Source of the DNA: Branchiostoma floridae
Taxonomy: Eukaryota > Chordata > Leptocardii > Amphioxiformes > Branchiostomatidae
Direction of reading: 5' to 3'
DNA: 64,000 nt
Assembly: GCF_000003815.2 (NCBI RefSeq)
Contig: NC_049990.1
Coordinates: forward strand, 10,077,462 to 10,141,461
In this document: one piece after another, positions 35,375 to 44,987 of the stretch
Numbering within the stretch: position 1 is the first letter of the stretch
How the letters are laid out: each line of letters begins with the position of its first letter
The notes under the pieces: generated by a model
The model's input: the letters and a program-made list of their open reading frames with translations, nothing else
What the model was told of the DNA's origin: nothing
Database searches by the model: none
Program-made: the position numbers and the translations under genes

Positions 35375-35993
35375 GGGTGTGCCTAAATACCACAAACGAC
35401 CACAAACGACTCGGAAATACCACAAACGACTCTAGTATGCAGTGTACATGGGTCAAAGACCTTGTGTGGCGCTCTGGAGACATTGTTTACACATTTATGA
35501 ATTTAAAAAACGCAGCAAGTCCTGCGTATTCACCAGTTACTTCGAGTTAGTCCGCCGGTTTCAAGATCGAAGCGATTCTGCGCTGTCAATGAATGCGTGC
35601 TTGCATTGAGGCTGACAAGCACTAAGTATACAAGTTTTATAAGTTGACAATGATAGAATAGTGCCATGCTATAATCTATGAACCAACAGCGTCCATAGTT
35701 TTATCGTCCTGTCGTCTATGGAGCCGTGGAAGGTATCGAGAACTTCCCCATGCAGACTCCTAGCACGGGCGATCCAACATGGCGGCCGAGAATCGCTTCG
35801 ATCTTGAAACCGGCGGACTAACTTGAAATAACTGGTGAATACGCAGGACTTGCTGCGTTTTTTAAATTCATAAATGTGTAAACAATGTCTCCAGAGCGCC
35901 ACACAAGGTATTTGACCCATATACACTGCATTTTAGAGTCGTTTGTGGTCGTTTGTGGTATTTCCGAGTCGTTTGTGGTATTCAGGCAGACCG
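35375..35993. mobile_element. 619-bp foldback element with ~200-bp inverted arms and 9-bp target duplication
   Basis: Left arm 35375-35578 and right arm ~35786-35993 are inverted copies; outer ends are GGGTGTGCCTAAATACCAC and its mirror. The arms contain short tandem CACAAACGAC motifs. Perfect 9-bp duplications CTGAAATTT flank it (35366-35374 and 35994-36002), suggesting a MULE-type mobiliser. Non-coding. Confidence 0.88.
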
Positions 35994-36198
35994 CTGAAAT
36001 TTAACCAAGAAGTTTAACGGTGGCGTACATGTTGTACTGATAATGGGCAATAACTTAACACATTGCACATTTGAAATAAATATATTTGCAGTGTAATACC
36101 AAGGTTAAAATACAGCATGTTCTGATGTAATCGGCCAGGCCAACTTCCGTCTTGATTAGTCCAATCAACGGCCGAGACAATCAGTTGACCGGCCTCCG

Positions 36199-36323
36199 CC
36201 AATCAAAACACTGCACACTGTAATTTTAATTACTTCCAATCCATATATAATCGGCGTCTCTTTTCTGTTTCTATTAACTTTCTTGGTGTCCCCAGAACTG
36301 ACTTCCGTCATCAAGACAACATG
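36199..36323 (+). promoter_or_regulatory. Duplicated promoter remnant of the secreted-protein gene
   Basis: Carries CCAAT (36199-36203), TATATAA (36244-36250) and the leader up to an ATGAGG, matching 51147-51286. After the ATG the reading frame diverges and no signal peptide follows, so the copy has a promoter-like region without its gene. Confidence 0.5.
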
Positions 36324-36350
36324 AGGTTGTCCTTACCTCCGTTTGCAGAT

Positions 36351-37777
36351 GGCGCATTCCATGCGATGAACTTACATTCTTATATCTTCAAAATCAGCTA
36401 CATTTGTTTATAAGTGGGTACGTATTTAAATGAACTGTGCGTAAGGCTCCTCCAGGGTATTTGTCACCTGATTTTGTATCTTTCTACATTTAAAAAAAAG
36501 ATCTCAATTTACAGAACGGGGCAAAGAGGGAAATTTCACTAGAAAGGCCGACATTTGCTTAAGAGCAAATACAGCATATTTCAGCCATACCCCTTCCCAC
36601 GCAACATTGGACTGTTCCAAATCACCCCTGCGCAAAAATGGAACATCATATTAACAGTACATTATCCCCCAAAGTGGACTGGTATTGTGAATTGATTCCA
36701 GGTAAAAACAGAGCTTGCTTCTATTTTTCAGAAAATGACAATAATCACACCTTCCATTCAGAAAATTTTCATCATGACTGAAAATTGTTGAATGACTTCA
36801 TGTAATGTCATTAACAATTTTCAGTACGATAACTAGGTGTAAGTTTAAAAAAGTATAAGCTCCTTGTGATGTGGGTACATTTATTATTGCAGTGAACTTT
36901 TTTTATTCAAGTAGGGCATACGATTTAATAATTATCAAGCAGGTGCAGGTACTGTAGGAGCATTTGTTTTCTTCAAGCTGTAAAACTGTTAAACTGTTTT
37001 ACTTTGTATGCAATCAGCCATCGAGCCTATTCTTATTTTAGTTTAACACCTTCCTGCCAGACCCGGAAGATACAATTGAACCTTGTTCGAGGATTTATTT
37101 TCGTCTGTCTGGTCAGTCTGTTCATACCCTGGCGCTGAGAGTGTTTTATTGGGCTGAAACTCTGGCAGTTTAAAGTTACTTACAATTTAAATGTTCAAAG
37201 TTTATGTCAAACAACAACAGCACTAGGAAATGTGGCCACTATAGACAGGTGGTCACTATAGAGAAAATGCTGATCTATTGACTAGGAGCCATACGTTACA
37301 CATGATTTCAGTACACTGATCATTAATCATATAAACATTGCACAGGTAAGCCAATTGTTTAGATGTACAATTAAGTTCAAATAATTCTGAAGAGAAATAT
37401 TGATGAGAAAATAATCATTCTCGCCACTGTCTAACTTATAATTACGCATCAAAACTAAACGCAGATTTTCTAACTAAGGCACCTTTCGCCGACTTCATCA
37501 AAGGACCGCCGGCTATCAATCAAACACGGCTGTTGATTAGACTTAGTGTTTCAAACAGTCATGTGCTGTGTGCCAGTTGACAGCGAACTTCATGCTACGT
37601 GATGTTTTACATTGCTTGGACCTTCTTTCCTACAGCGGTGCTTCTACAAAATATTTAGACTGTAACACTGAGTCCCACATATTTTATAGAATAGAATTTG
37701 ACGCAGAACAGCGTTTTTGCTGGGTATTTTTCTTGAAAAATGTCCGTGGGAATATCAGCGAGGCGGCGACGTAGGGA
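36351..37777. other. Intergenic, nothing recognised
   Basis: AT-rich, no splice-bounded exon, no clear repeat pair seen. Confidence 0.5.
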
Positions 37778-38410
37778 TATCAAACCGTCAACAAAAGTCG
37801 CACGGCGGCTAACGGCGCAGCGAAGATACTAGCGCTATAAATAAGCGCTTCAACTAAGGATGGCAACCCGTACAATATTTTTGTATACTGTTGAGCTAAG
37901 TAAAGTTTGTTGTTTATGAGGTTGTAGTTGTCTTTGAAGCTTTGACCCGAAATATTCTAAAGTCAAACTGCTGAAGAGAAGTAAGTGACTGCTACGATTA
38001 TCGTAGATATGGCCCTAAAAAAACTGATAAAAGAAGCCTTCTCAATAGTCTAAAATGCAAGAGCTTCCGGGGGGGCTTCGCCCACCTGGGTCCCCCCCAC
38101 AGTGGCCATGCCCCTGGACCCCGCCAGGGACATTCGGCGGCCCCCGGACCCCTGTCCGACGCTTTGAAAAAATCCTGGCGAGAAGTCTGTACGGCCTGAG
38201 TCTTCAAGTTAACGTATTGTGTGGTCCCGCTTATGAATATTAATTAGCCTTCGCTTTCCTCTTCGCTGATTGGCTGAACCATTAATTGAATTAACTCTTC
38301 CTGCCGGCTAGACGCAGGTGCAGATGTCGGCTCTGTGGGGTGAACGTCCGAAAGGTCATGGCATGGAGAACGAAAGAAAACCAATTTCCCCTAAACAAGA
38401 AGTCTTTTTT
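37778..38410 (+). repeat. Direct repeat flanking the LINE, left copy
   Basis: Matches 45540-46015 in the same orientation. Shared landmarks are GTCGCACGG near the start, CTGAAGAGAAGT, GTGACTGCT.CGATTATC, CCGCTTATGAATATTAAT, CTCTTCGCTGATTGGCT and AATTTCCCCT at the end. This copy has about 100 extra GC-rich bases (38069-38195). It includes an ATTGGCT (inverted CCAAT). Confidence 0.8.
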
Positions 38411-38834
38411 AAAAAGCTGTGCCTTGCCGCGTATTTTATGTTATTTTGGTAAGTTAGACTAGATTCTACGCTTAAAAATCCCGAGTTCCACATGTCGCCC
38501 CCCTCCCCCCTCATTATCATAATTTATGTCAGATGAATTATTGGCACATTAAACAGGTTTTGTAAAACTTTTTGACCCACAATGAATATGCATTATTTTT
38601 TATTACAAACTAAGTTCCTTCTGATGCAATTTGTGATATATCTTTATATAAACATAGTGAGTTAAAGCGTAGATTTATTACGCTGGACCACATACAGTAA
38701 CATGCGTCTAGAAGAGCGTTTTAATACTCGCCTGGAATGTACCATTGTTTAACTAAGCCATGAAACTCGGCAGAGATGGCACGTTGATCACGTTATGGTG
38801 ACAATGTGTTTTTGCCCGTAAGTTTGTGGTTCGA
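38411..38834. other. Spacer before the LINE, nothing recognised
   Basis: Unassigned AT-rich sequence. The 5' boundary of the LINE could lie within it. Confidence 0.35.
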
Positions 38835-39195
38835 AAGTCGGTCGAACTCTGGGCTTTCATGAGTTGATCTATTGGTTTGCAAGTCGGTTGAACTCTGGGC
38901 TTATTGAGTTGATCTAATGGTTTGCAAGTCGGTTGAACTCTGGGCTTTAATGAGTTGATCTGAAACTGCAGAATCTAGTTGCAGCATTGTGGTTTACTTC
39001 TGCCCCCCGCCCATTGCGTTGACTGGGCTGAGAGGGGCAGAGGTGGTCCATCCATTGTGGGGCGTTCGCCCTGTTTCGCATCTGCAAAATCTAGCTGCAG
39101 CATTGTAGTTCCTGCTGTCCCCCGCCCATTATATAGACTGGGCTGAGAGGGGACAGAGGTCATCCATTGTAGGACGCTGCTCTGTTTTGCATTTC
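38835..39195 (+). promoter_or_regulatory. Tandem 5' UTR monomers of the LINE
   Basis: Three 45-46-bp units starting AAGTCGGTTGAACTCTGGGC (38835, 38881, 38926) are followed by two ~115-bp units starting CTGCAGAATCTAG and CTGCAAAATCTAG (38967, 39082). Tandem monomers in a LINE 5' UTR commonly act as promoter units (established for mouse L1); that role here is inferred. Confidence 0.65.
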
Positions 39196-39520
39196 AAGGG
39201 TTGAGACAGACAGTGGTGTCCATTTTGTCTGAGTGGAAATTTCCACTTGGGCTTGCTCCTTGGCAAATTTAGCAATTTAGTTTGAGAACCAGTAGCGCCC
39301 GGAGAGGCTACCTAGTTTATTGGTTCGTACTTGGTTGTTCTTTAAGCGTGTCAGTTTGGTTACACGCCTTCAGTTACGTTACGTTTTCAACCCTTGCTGC
39401 CCGTGGAGTCCGTGGAGGCTGTCTGATTTACAGGTAGTGTTTTTCAGGGTCTCTGGCAGCTCTGTCTGCTCATATTTTGGTTCCTTTTTAGTTTTATTTG
39501 GTTCTAGTTAAAGCTGCATT

Positions 39521-41305
39521 ATGAAGCGTCCTCTTTCAATAAAAGTTGCCGTGTACCGTGATCGGTTAACGTATGAACAAGTGTTTACTTTGCTGAGCGA
39601 GGTTTCGGCTCCCATGAGCAGCATTCAGGCTGTTCAGTCTCTGGGACCAAACTCATTCGACGTGTCATTTTCCTCGGTACACGAGCGTACATTGTATGCG
39701 GGGAAACTGTCTGGTTTAGACGCCGTGGATGTGTCATCTTACGCGGCGGCGGAGATAATTGTCACGGCCACAAGAATTCCGTATGAGCTCGATGACAACT
39801 ATGTCAGGAACTGGTTAAATCAATACTGTGCCGTCATCACGTCCCGTATGGTAACATACCGGGACAGACCGACCATCAAAAATGGGAACCGGCAATATAA
39901 AGTAGTTTTAAAGCCGGGATGCAATATCCCATCAGCATGGAAAATGTTTGACGGGAGGATGGTTTTCTTCAGGTACGTGGGGCAGCCCCGTACCTGCTTG
40001 AGATGCAACCAGGAAGGCCATGAGTCGGCAAATTGTGCAGTAACATTTTGCAACAAATGCCAATCCATTGGGCATTTGGCCATGGATTGTACCAACGATG
40101 TTGTGTGCCTCAGTTGCAGGGCAGAGGGACATACGGCCCGCCGTTGTCCCCTGTCCTTCGCAAACAGGATTAAGATGGGAGCCAGTTGGGCTAAGAGCCA
40201 AGAGCTCCCGGCAGGTGTGAGTCAGGTCCGTGAACACCATGATGGAGGGGTTCCTCAGGCTGTAAATAAGCCTGGTCGGTCGGAACTGGCCCATGTTTCT
40301 GACGCAGTGTCTGATGTTTCTGATCCTGTTTCGCCTCCAGGTCACCCTGGCAGTGTGGACCCGGGTACTTCTTCGGCTGTGAAGTCGGATGTTTCTTCTC
40401 CGGTCGCGGAGCCGGAGGTTTCTCCTCCGGTCGCGGTGGTTGAGCCGTCTGAGGACTTGCTGTCGGAGGCCGCTCCTTCTCTGACCAAGTTTTCTCCGGT
40501 CGCGGTGGTTGAGCCGTCTGAGGACGTGCTGTCGGAGGCCGCTCCTTCTCTGGCCAAGTCTTCTCCGGTCGCGGTGGTTGAGCCGTCTGAGGACGTGCTG
40601 TCGGAGGCCGCTCCTTCTCTGGCCAAGCCTGGCCTTTCTTCCTCTTCTAGCGAGCAGGTACCCTCAACATCTGCTGCTCCGGTACCGGCCCCTCGCGCCC
40701 GGTCCCAGAGAAGGAGGCGTAAGGCGGCCAGTCCTATCCGACCTGTTACTCGTCGGTACATGTGTCAGGGTTGTGAGTTGGATTACACAATCACTCTGGA
40801 GGTGGTGTCTTGTCATCAGTGCAAGGCAGACATAACTCCAGAATCTGCTCTCCTTGCTTTCTGTGAGGGCCCAGTTTGTCAAAGCGATAATCGCCTCTTT
40901 CTTTGTCAGAGCTGCCATGATGGCAACTCTGATATTGCTGACAAAGATTCCAGGAAAAGGTGTAGGGGTGATTCCAGTGAGGGATCTGCCTCTGCAAAGA
41001 CTTTGTCGAAAGGAAAAAAGATTCGTAAGGAGCCGGATTCCGACTCCAGTCTTGTTATCGAGGAGTTTCCCTCGGACAGTCTTCGTTCTGTGGACGGTAA
41101 CGAGTCTGACTCTACTGTTGGCTCCAGAAGCCTCATCATTGATGAGGATACTTCGGATGCCTCTCAGGCTCCAAGTCCCGATTTGGTAGCAAAGGCGAGA
41201 GCCATTGTCATCTCCTCTGACTTGTACAAGAATAAGGCTGTCCTGTGTGCAACCAGTTTATTTCTCATGGTTGTGACGAACTCTTGCATAGTTTTAGGTC
41301 TTTGA
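39521..41305 (+). CDS. LINE ORF1 protein (CCHC zinc-knuckle, RNA-binding)
   Basis: 594-residue frame with ATG at 39521. ORF1 proteins of this clade bind LINE RNA in the ribonucleoprotein particle. An N-terminal ~150-residue domain is followed by three zinc knuckles: CLRCNQEGHESANC (about residue 158), CNKCQSIGHLAMDC and CLSCRAEGHTARRC. A Ser/Pro/Glu-rich linker contains three exact 69-bp (23-residue) repeats with core VAVVEPSEDVLSEAAPSL (about 40424-40630). A second Cys-rich module (CQGC, CHQC, CQSC; about residues 413-470) and a Ser/Asp-rich stretch follow. The frame ends 20-odd codons after a likely frameshift near 41233-41241; the original C-terminus lies in the next frame (see 41236-41478). 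Confidence 0.85.
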   Translation: MKRPLSIKVAVYRDRLTYEQVFTLLSEVSAPMSSIQAVQSLGPNSFDVSFSSVHERTLYAGKLSGLDAVDVSSYAAAEIIVTATRIPYELDDNYVRNWLNQYCAVITSRMVTYRDRPTIKNGNRQYKVVLKPGCNIPSAWKMFDGRMVFFRYVGQPRTCLRCNQEGHESANCAVTFCNKCQSIGHLAMDCTNDVVCLSCRAEGHTARRCPLSFANRIKMGASWAKSQELPAGVSQVREHHDGGVPQAVNKPGRSELAHVSDAVSDVSDPVSPPGHPGSVDPGTSSAVKSDVSSPVAEPEVSPPVAVVEPSEDLLSEAAPSLTKFSPVAVVEPSEDVLSEAAPSLAKSSPVAVVEPSEDVLSEAAPSLAKPGLSSSSSEQVPSTSAAPVPAPRARSQRRRRKAASPIRPVTRRYMCQGCELDYTITLEVVSCHQCKADITPESALLAFCEGPVCQSDNRLFLCQSCHDGNSDIADKDSRKRCRGDSSEGSASAKTLSKGKKIRKEPDSDSSLVIEEFPSDSLRSVDGNESDSTVGSRSLIIDEDTSDASQAPSPDLVAKARAIVISSDLYKNKAVLCATSLFLMVVTNSCIVLGL

Positions 41306-41478
41306 AATCTCATCTTGCAAAGGCGCATGGCATCTCCGGGGACATTGTGCCTTGTAAGGTTGGTAATTGTTCGAGGTTTTTTAAAACCACCATGTTATGT
41401 CTCAAGCACCTCTACAATGTCCACCCCCAATTTGTTAACCGAATTGGTGTGGAAGGAATTGATGATCTGTACCACTAA
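41236..41478 (+). pseudogene. Frameshifted C-terminal part of LINE ORF1 with two C2H2 fingers
   Basis: In the +2 frame relative to ORF1, immediately after an in-frame TAA (41233-41235), the sequence reads GCPVCNQF, then SLKSHLAKAH (Cys-x2-Cys ... His-x4-His). It then reads CKVGNCSRFF ... LKHLYNVH (Cys-x4-Cys-x12-His-x4-His). It ends at TAA 41476-41478, 15 nt before ORF2. Zinc fingers directly abutting the truncated ORF1 point to a small indel in this copy. Confidence 0.75.
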
Positions 41479-41492
41479 TTCCTCACATTCCG

Positions 41493-44400
41493 ATGTTGTT
41501 TGACATTCCTTCTCTATGTAGCCTCATGGTTCTTATTGCTACACTCAATGTCTGTGGGCTCCGTAGTCCGCAGAAGAGGAGGCAGGTTTTCGGCTTTTGC
41601 CGTCAACATAAATTTGACGTTGTTTGCCTCCAAGAGTGCCATGTTTCGTCAACATCTGAAGCGGTGCTCTGGGAGAAGGAATGGGGAGGCCAAGCGTTTT
41701 GGGCATTGGGCTCCTCCCAATCTAGAGGTGTGGGTATTTTACTCTCTCCATCTTTCAATTTTGATGTGGTTAAAAAGTCTTGTGACGACAGTGGGCGTGT
41801 TGTCTGTGTCGTCTTGTCCGATGGTGCGCGTAATTTCAAAGTTTGTAACATGTATGCTCCTAACATTTCTGCGGAGCGTACTGGATTTTTTAAAAATTTG
41901 TATAAGTTTCTGTCGGGGGCTGAGCCCCTTATTTTGTGCGGTGATTTTAACTGCGTTGAAGATGTTGATATTGATAAGAGGGGCGGGAACCCAGCTTATG
42001 GTAGTGGCGGTTCCACCGTTTTAAAAGACATTTGCGCCGATTTTAATGTGCATGACTCTTGGAGACATGAGAATCCTTCTAAAAAGGTCTTCACTTGGAG
42101 ACAGCCGACCAAAGGTATTGCCTGTCGGCTGGACCGATTTTATTCGTCTAAATGCCTCGTCGTTTCAAACTACTGTTTTTTACCCGCATATTTTACAGAC
42201 CATGACTGTGTGTCCTTGTCAATTTTACCGGATGTGAAGAAGAAGCCTGGCTTGTGGAAATGTAATGTCTCGATCTTAAAAAGAGACAAAGTTTTAAATG
42301 ATTTTAAACTCGCTTTTAACAATTGGAAGACTTTGAAACCAGGTTTTCCTTCTTTGCGAGCCTGGTGGGACGATGTAAAGGCTAGAACTCGCTCTCTCTT
42401 GATCAGAATTTCTTGTGAACTGGCTAGGGAGAGACGGGAGTCCATGTTTACCTTGAATAATGAACTTGTCGATCTCACCAACAAGATGAACGACGGGGCC
42501 TCCTCGGCGGACATCTTGCGTAGGTATGAATGTACTAAGTCTTCCTTGTCCGAGTTGTCCGCTGAGGAGGCTCGCGGTGCTTTTGTTCGGTCCAGAGTCA
42601 AGCAATTTGTCGAGGGGGAAAAATGTACCTCGTATTTTGTAAGCCAGGCCTCTTCCCGAAGTAGGCAGCGACGCATTTCTTCGGTCAGAGATTCTACTGG
42701 ACGTGTTGTCCAAGATGACGAGGAGATTTTAGATGTTTTTAAGCTATTTTATGAAGACCTTTTTAGTGCTGAGCCTATTGATAAGTGTGAGGCGAATAAC
42801 CTTTGTAACAATTTAGAAGGGTCTTTGGATCCTGATGAAGTCTCTTCATTAGAAGGTCCTCTTTCATTGGATGAGCTTTGGGCTGCATTGCGCAGTATGG
42901 AGAATAATAAGTCCCCTGGCAGTGACGGTCTCCCTAAGGAATTTTATGTCGCTTTTTGGGACGTCATTGCCGGGGATCTCCTCTCAGTTTTTGAGGAAGT
43001 TTTTTCTTCTGGCGAGCTCTCTCAGAGCCAGAGTTTTGGTGTTATTACTCTCCTTCCAAAAAAAGGGGACCCTCTGGACCCGAAGAACCGTCGCCCCATC
43101 TCTTTGTTAAATTGCGATTATAAGATTCTTGCAAAGGTCCTTAACAATAGGCTTAAGATGGTTGCCGCCTCGGTCATCAGTCCTGACCAGACATGCGGTA
43201 TACCAGGCCGGTCGATACAATGTAACCTACTTTTGATGAGAGATATCATTACATATGTTAATATGAATAACTTTGACTGTGCGATCATTTCTCTGGATCA
43301 GGCCAAGGCCTTTGATAGAGTGAATATTGATTTTCTTCACTTGACTCTTACGAAGATGGGTTTTGGCCCGGTTTTCCGCAAATGGGTTGCTATATTGTAC
43401 CACAACATTACCAGTGCTGTTCTCGTCAATGGGTCGCTATCATCTTCTTTTTCTCTCTCAAGAGGTGTTCGGCAGGGGTGCCCTATGTCACCCCTGCTGT
43501 ACGCAATTTCTTTGGAGCCATTTGCCGCTACAGTAAGGGCCGACGCTGCGATTCACGGCCTCAGGTTGCCTGGTGGCCGTGAAGTTAAGATCTCGCAGTA
43601 TGCGGACGATAACTCGGCTATTGTTACAACCGATGAGTCGATCCGCCGGCTCTTTGCTGTTATTGATATGTATAACAGAGGTTCCGGGTCTCTTTTAAAT
43701 CTTGACAAATGTATGGGTCTCTGGCTAGGTAGTTGGAGGAAAAGACTCGATTGTCCGAAGAATTTTAAATGGACATCTGTATCCATACGTTTATTGGGAG
43801 GTACTTTTGGAAGTGTTAATATGCCTTTAGTCAACTGGAGGGAGAGGCAAGCTAAGTTTGAAGCGGTTCTGCGAAGGTGGGACAGCTTCTCTTTATCCTT
43901 CGCTGGCAAGGTTGTCGTCGTTAATAACCTTGCTTTATCTACTTTGTGGTATATTGCTCCTGTATTTTCTCCTCCCGAGTCAGTCGTCAAGGACATTACG
44001 AGAGCCGTCTTTAAGTTTTTCTGGAGTTCTCGTGCAGAAATGGTCTCTAGACAGACAGTTATGCTACCTTTGGACAAAGGTGGATGGGATCTCATTGATT
44101 TTGGAGTGAAGGCCAATTGTTTTTATTGTCGGCCGTTTACCAATATTCTTGACCGGCCGGATCTTCCATGGGTCCAGTTGGCAAAATATTGGCTGGGTTT
44201 TTTTGCCCGTCGTTTTGAACCATCATCGTGGTCTAACAGTTCCCCCCACTCTCCTGAGGCTCCACCTCACTATTCTTTGATGCGGAAGCTCACCTTGGAA
44301 TTTGTTAATGCTTCTGCTTCGAAGACTTGGGACAAGATATGCACCGTGCAGTCTTTGTACAAAGCTGCCATTTTAGCTCGTTCTCATACCCCTTCCGCTT

Positions 44401-44987
44401 GTTTTTTAGAGCGGGGTGTTGATTGGTCACTTGTTTTTTCAACGGTGCATAACACTCTCCTTGAGAATAACCTAAAGGAGCTTTCCTGGAAGGTCGCACA
44501 TGGGGCTCTCAAAACCAACTACTTGACTTGTTCGATTTGGCACAGAACTCCTTCCCCTCTTTGTCCGAGGAGAAACTGTAGAGCTACGGAGACCGTTACC
44601 CATGCCATCTGGTCTTGTGGCGAGGTGCTCCTGACCTGGACTTGGGTCGAAGGATTCATTAGGCGATGGGTGGTCTCTAGTTTTCGTGTTTCTCGCGCGG
44701 TCGCTCTCTATGGTGTTATGTCGTCTACCCTGAAGAAGTGTAAGAGAGATGTCTGCACCTACATTTTGGCCGTCGCTCGGTCTAAGATTTGGTGGTCCAG
44801 GTGTCAGGCTCTCTTTGACAATAATTTCGTATCTCACATTGAGCTGGTGTCTCTAATCAAGGAGGCTCTTAGGTTTAAACTCAAGATGGAGTTTGTTCGA
44901 CTTGGTTCTGAAAGTTTCTTGGCTGAGTGGTGCCAATCTGTTAGATGGGCAAATGTGCGGACGGGAGTTTTGGTTCTACGTTTTTAG
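41493..44987 (+). CDS. LINE ORF2 protein (AP-like endonuclease plus reverse transcriptase)
   Basis: Uninterrupted 1164-residue frame; ATG at 41493, or ATG at 41526 just before the endonuclease. It nicks target DNA and primes reverse transcription there. The endonuclease spans about residues 12-245 with LNVCGL, LQECH, CGDFNC and TDHDCVS. The reverse transcriptase spans about 450-760 with SPGSDGLPKEFY, RRPISLLNCDYK, DQAKAFDRV, RQGCPMSPLL and the catalytic QYADD near residue 702. A C-terminal CCHC motif (CPRRNC ... HAIWSC) sits near residue 1023. All key acidic residues are present and there is no stop, so the ORF2 enzyme looks potentially intact although ORF1 is frameshifted. Confidence 0.93.
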   Translation: MLFDIPSLCSLMVLIATLNVCGLRSPQKRRQVFGFCRQHKFDVVCLQECHVSSTSEAVLWEKEWGGQAFWALGSSQSRGVGILLSPSFNFDVVKKSCDDSGRVVCVVLSDGARNFKVCNMYAPNISAERTGFFKNLYKFLSGAEPLILCGDFNCVEDVDIDKRGGNPAYGSGGSTVLKDICADFNVHDSWRHENPSKKVFTWRQPTKGIACRLDRFYSSKCLVVSNYCFLPAYFTDHDCVSLSILPDVKKKPGLWKCNVSILKRDKVLNDFKLAFNNWKTLKPGFPSLRAWWDDVKARTRSLLIRISCELARERRESMFTLNNELVDLTNKMNDGASSADILRRYECTKSSLSELSAEEARGAFVRSRVKQFVEGEKCTSYFVSQASSRSRQRRISSVRDSTGRVVQDDEEILDVFKLFYEDLFSAEPIDKCEANNLCNNLEGSLDPDEVSSLEGPLSLDELWAALRSMENNKSPGSDGLPKEFYVAFWDVIAGDLLSVFEEVFSSGELSQSQSFGVITLLPKKGDPLDPKNRRPISLLNCDYKILAKVLNNRLKMVAASVISPDQTCGIPGRSIQCNLLLMRDIITYVNMNNFDCAIISLDQAKAFDRVNIDFLHLTLTKMGFGPVFRKWVAILYHNITSAVLVNGSLSSSFSLSRGVRQGCPMSPLLYAISLEPFAATVRADAAIHGLRLPGGREVKISQYADDNSAIVTTDESIRRLFAVIDMYNRGSGSLLNLDKCMGLWLGSWRKRLDCPKNFKWTSVSIRLLGGTFGSVNMPLVNWRERQAKFEAVLRRWDSFSLSFAGKVVVVNNLALSTLWYIAPVFSPPESVVKDITRAVFKFFWSSRAEMVSRQTVMLPLDKGGWDLIDFGVKANCFYCRPFTNILDRPDLPWVQLAKYWLGFFARRFEPSSWSNSSPHSPEAPPHYSLMRKLTLEFVNASASKTWDKICTVQSLYKAAILARSHTPSACFLERGVDWSLVFSTVHNTLLENNLKELSWKVAHGALKTNYLTCSIWHRTPSPLCPRRNCRATETVTHAIWSCGEVLLTWTWVEGFIRRWVVSSFRVSRAVALYGVMSSTLKKCKRDVCTYILAVARSKIWWSRCQALFDNNFVSHIELVSLIKEALRFKLKMEFVRLGSESFLAEWCQSVRWANVRTGVLVLRF

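Larger units (their letters stand above)
33840..36350 (+). repeat. Segmental duplication, degenerate left copy
   Basis: Collinear with 48857-51290. It shares the intron end and last exon of the EF-hand gene, then the stretch starting TTTTTCACA, the block AAAATTGCCATAGTGGACGG (34710 versus 50459), the block CAGTAGCAGCGTCGGGTCAG, and the promoter and ATG of the secreted-protein gene (to about 36325). Relative to the right copy it lacks about 0.8 kb after the exon and has gained the foldback element at 35375-35993. Confidence 0.85.

Noticed and set aside
40342..40761. Minus-strand frame opposite LINE ORF1
   Set aside because: Shadow of the repetitive Ser/Pro/Glu-coding region of ORF1.
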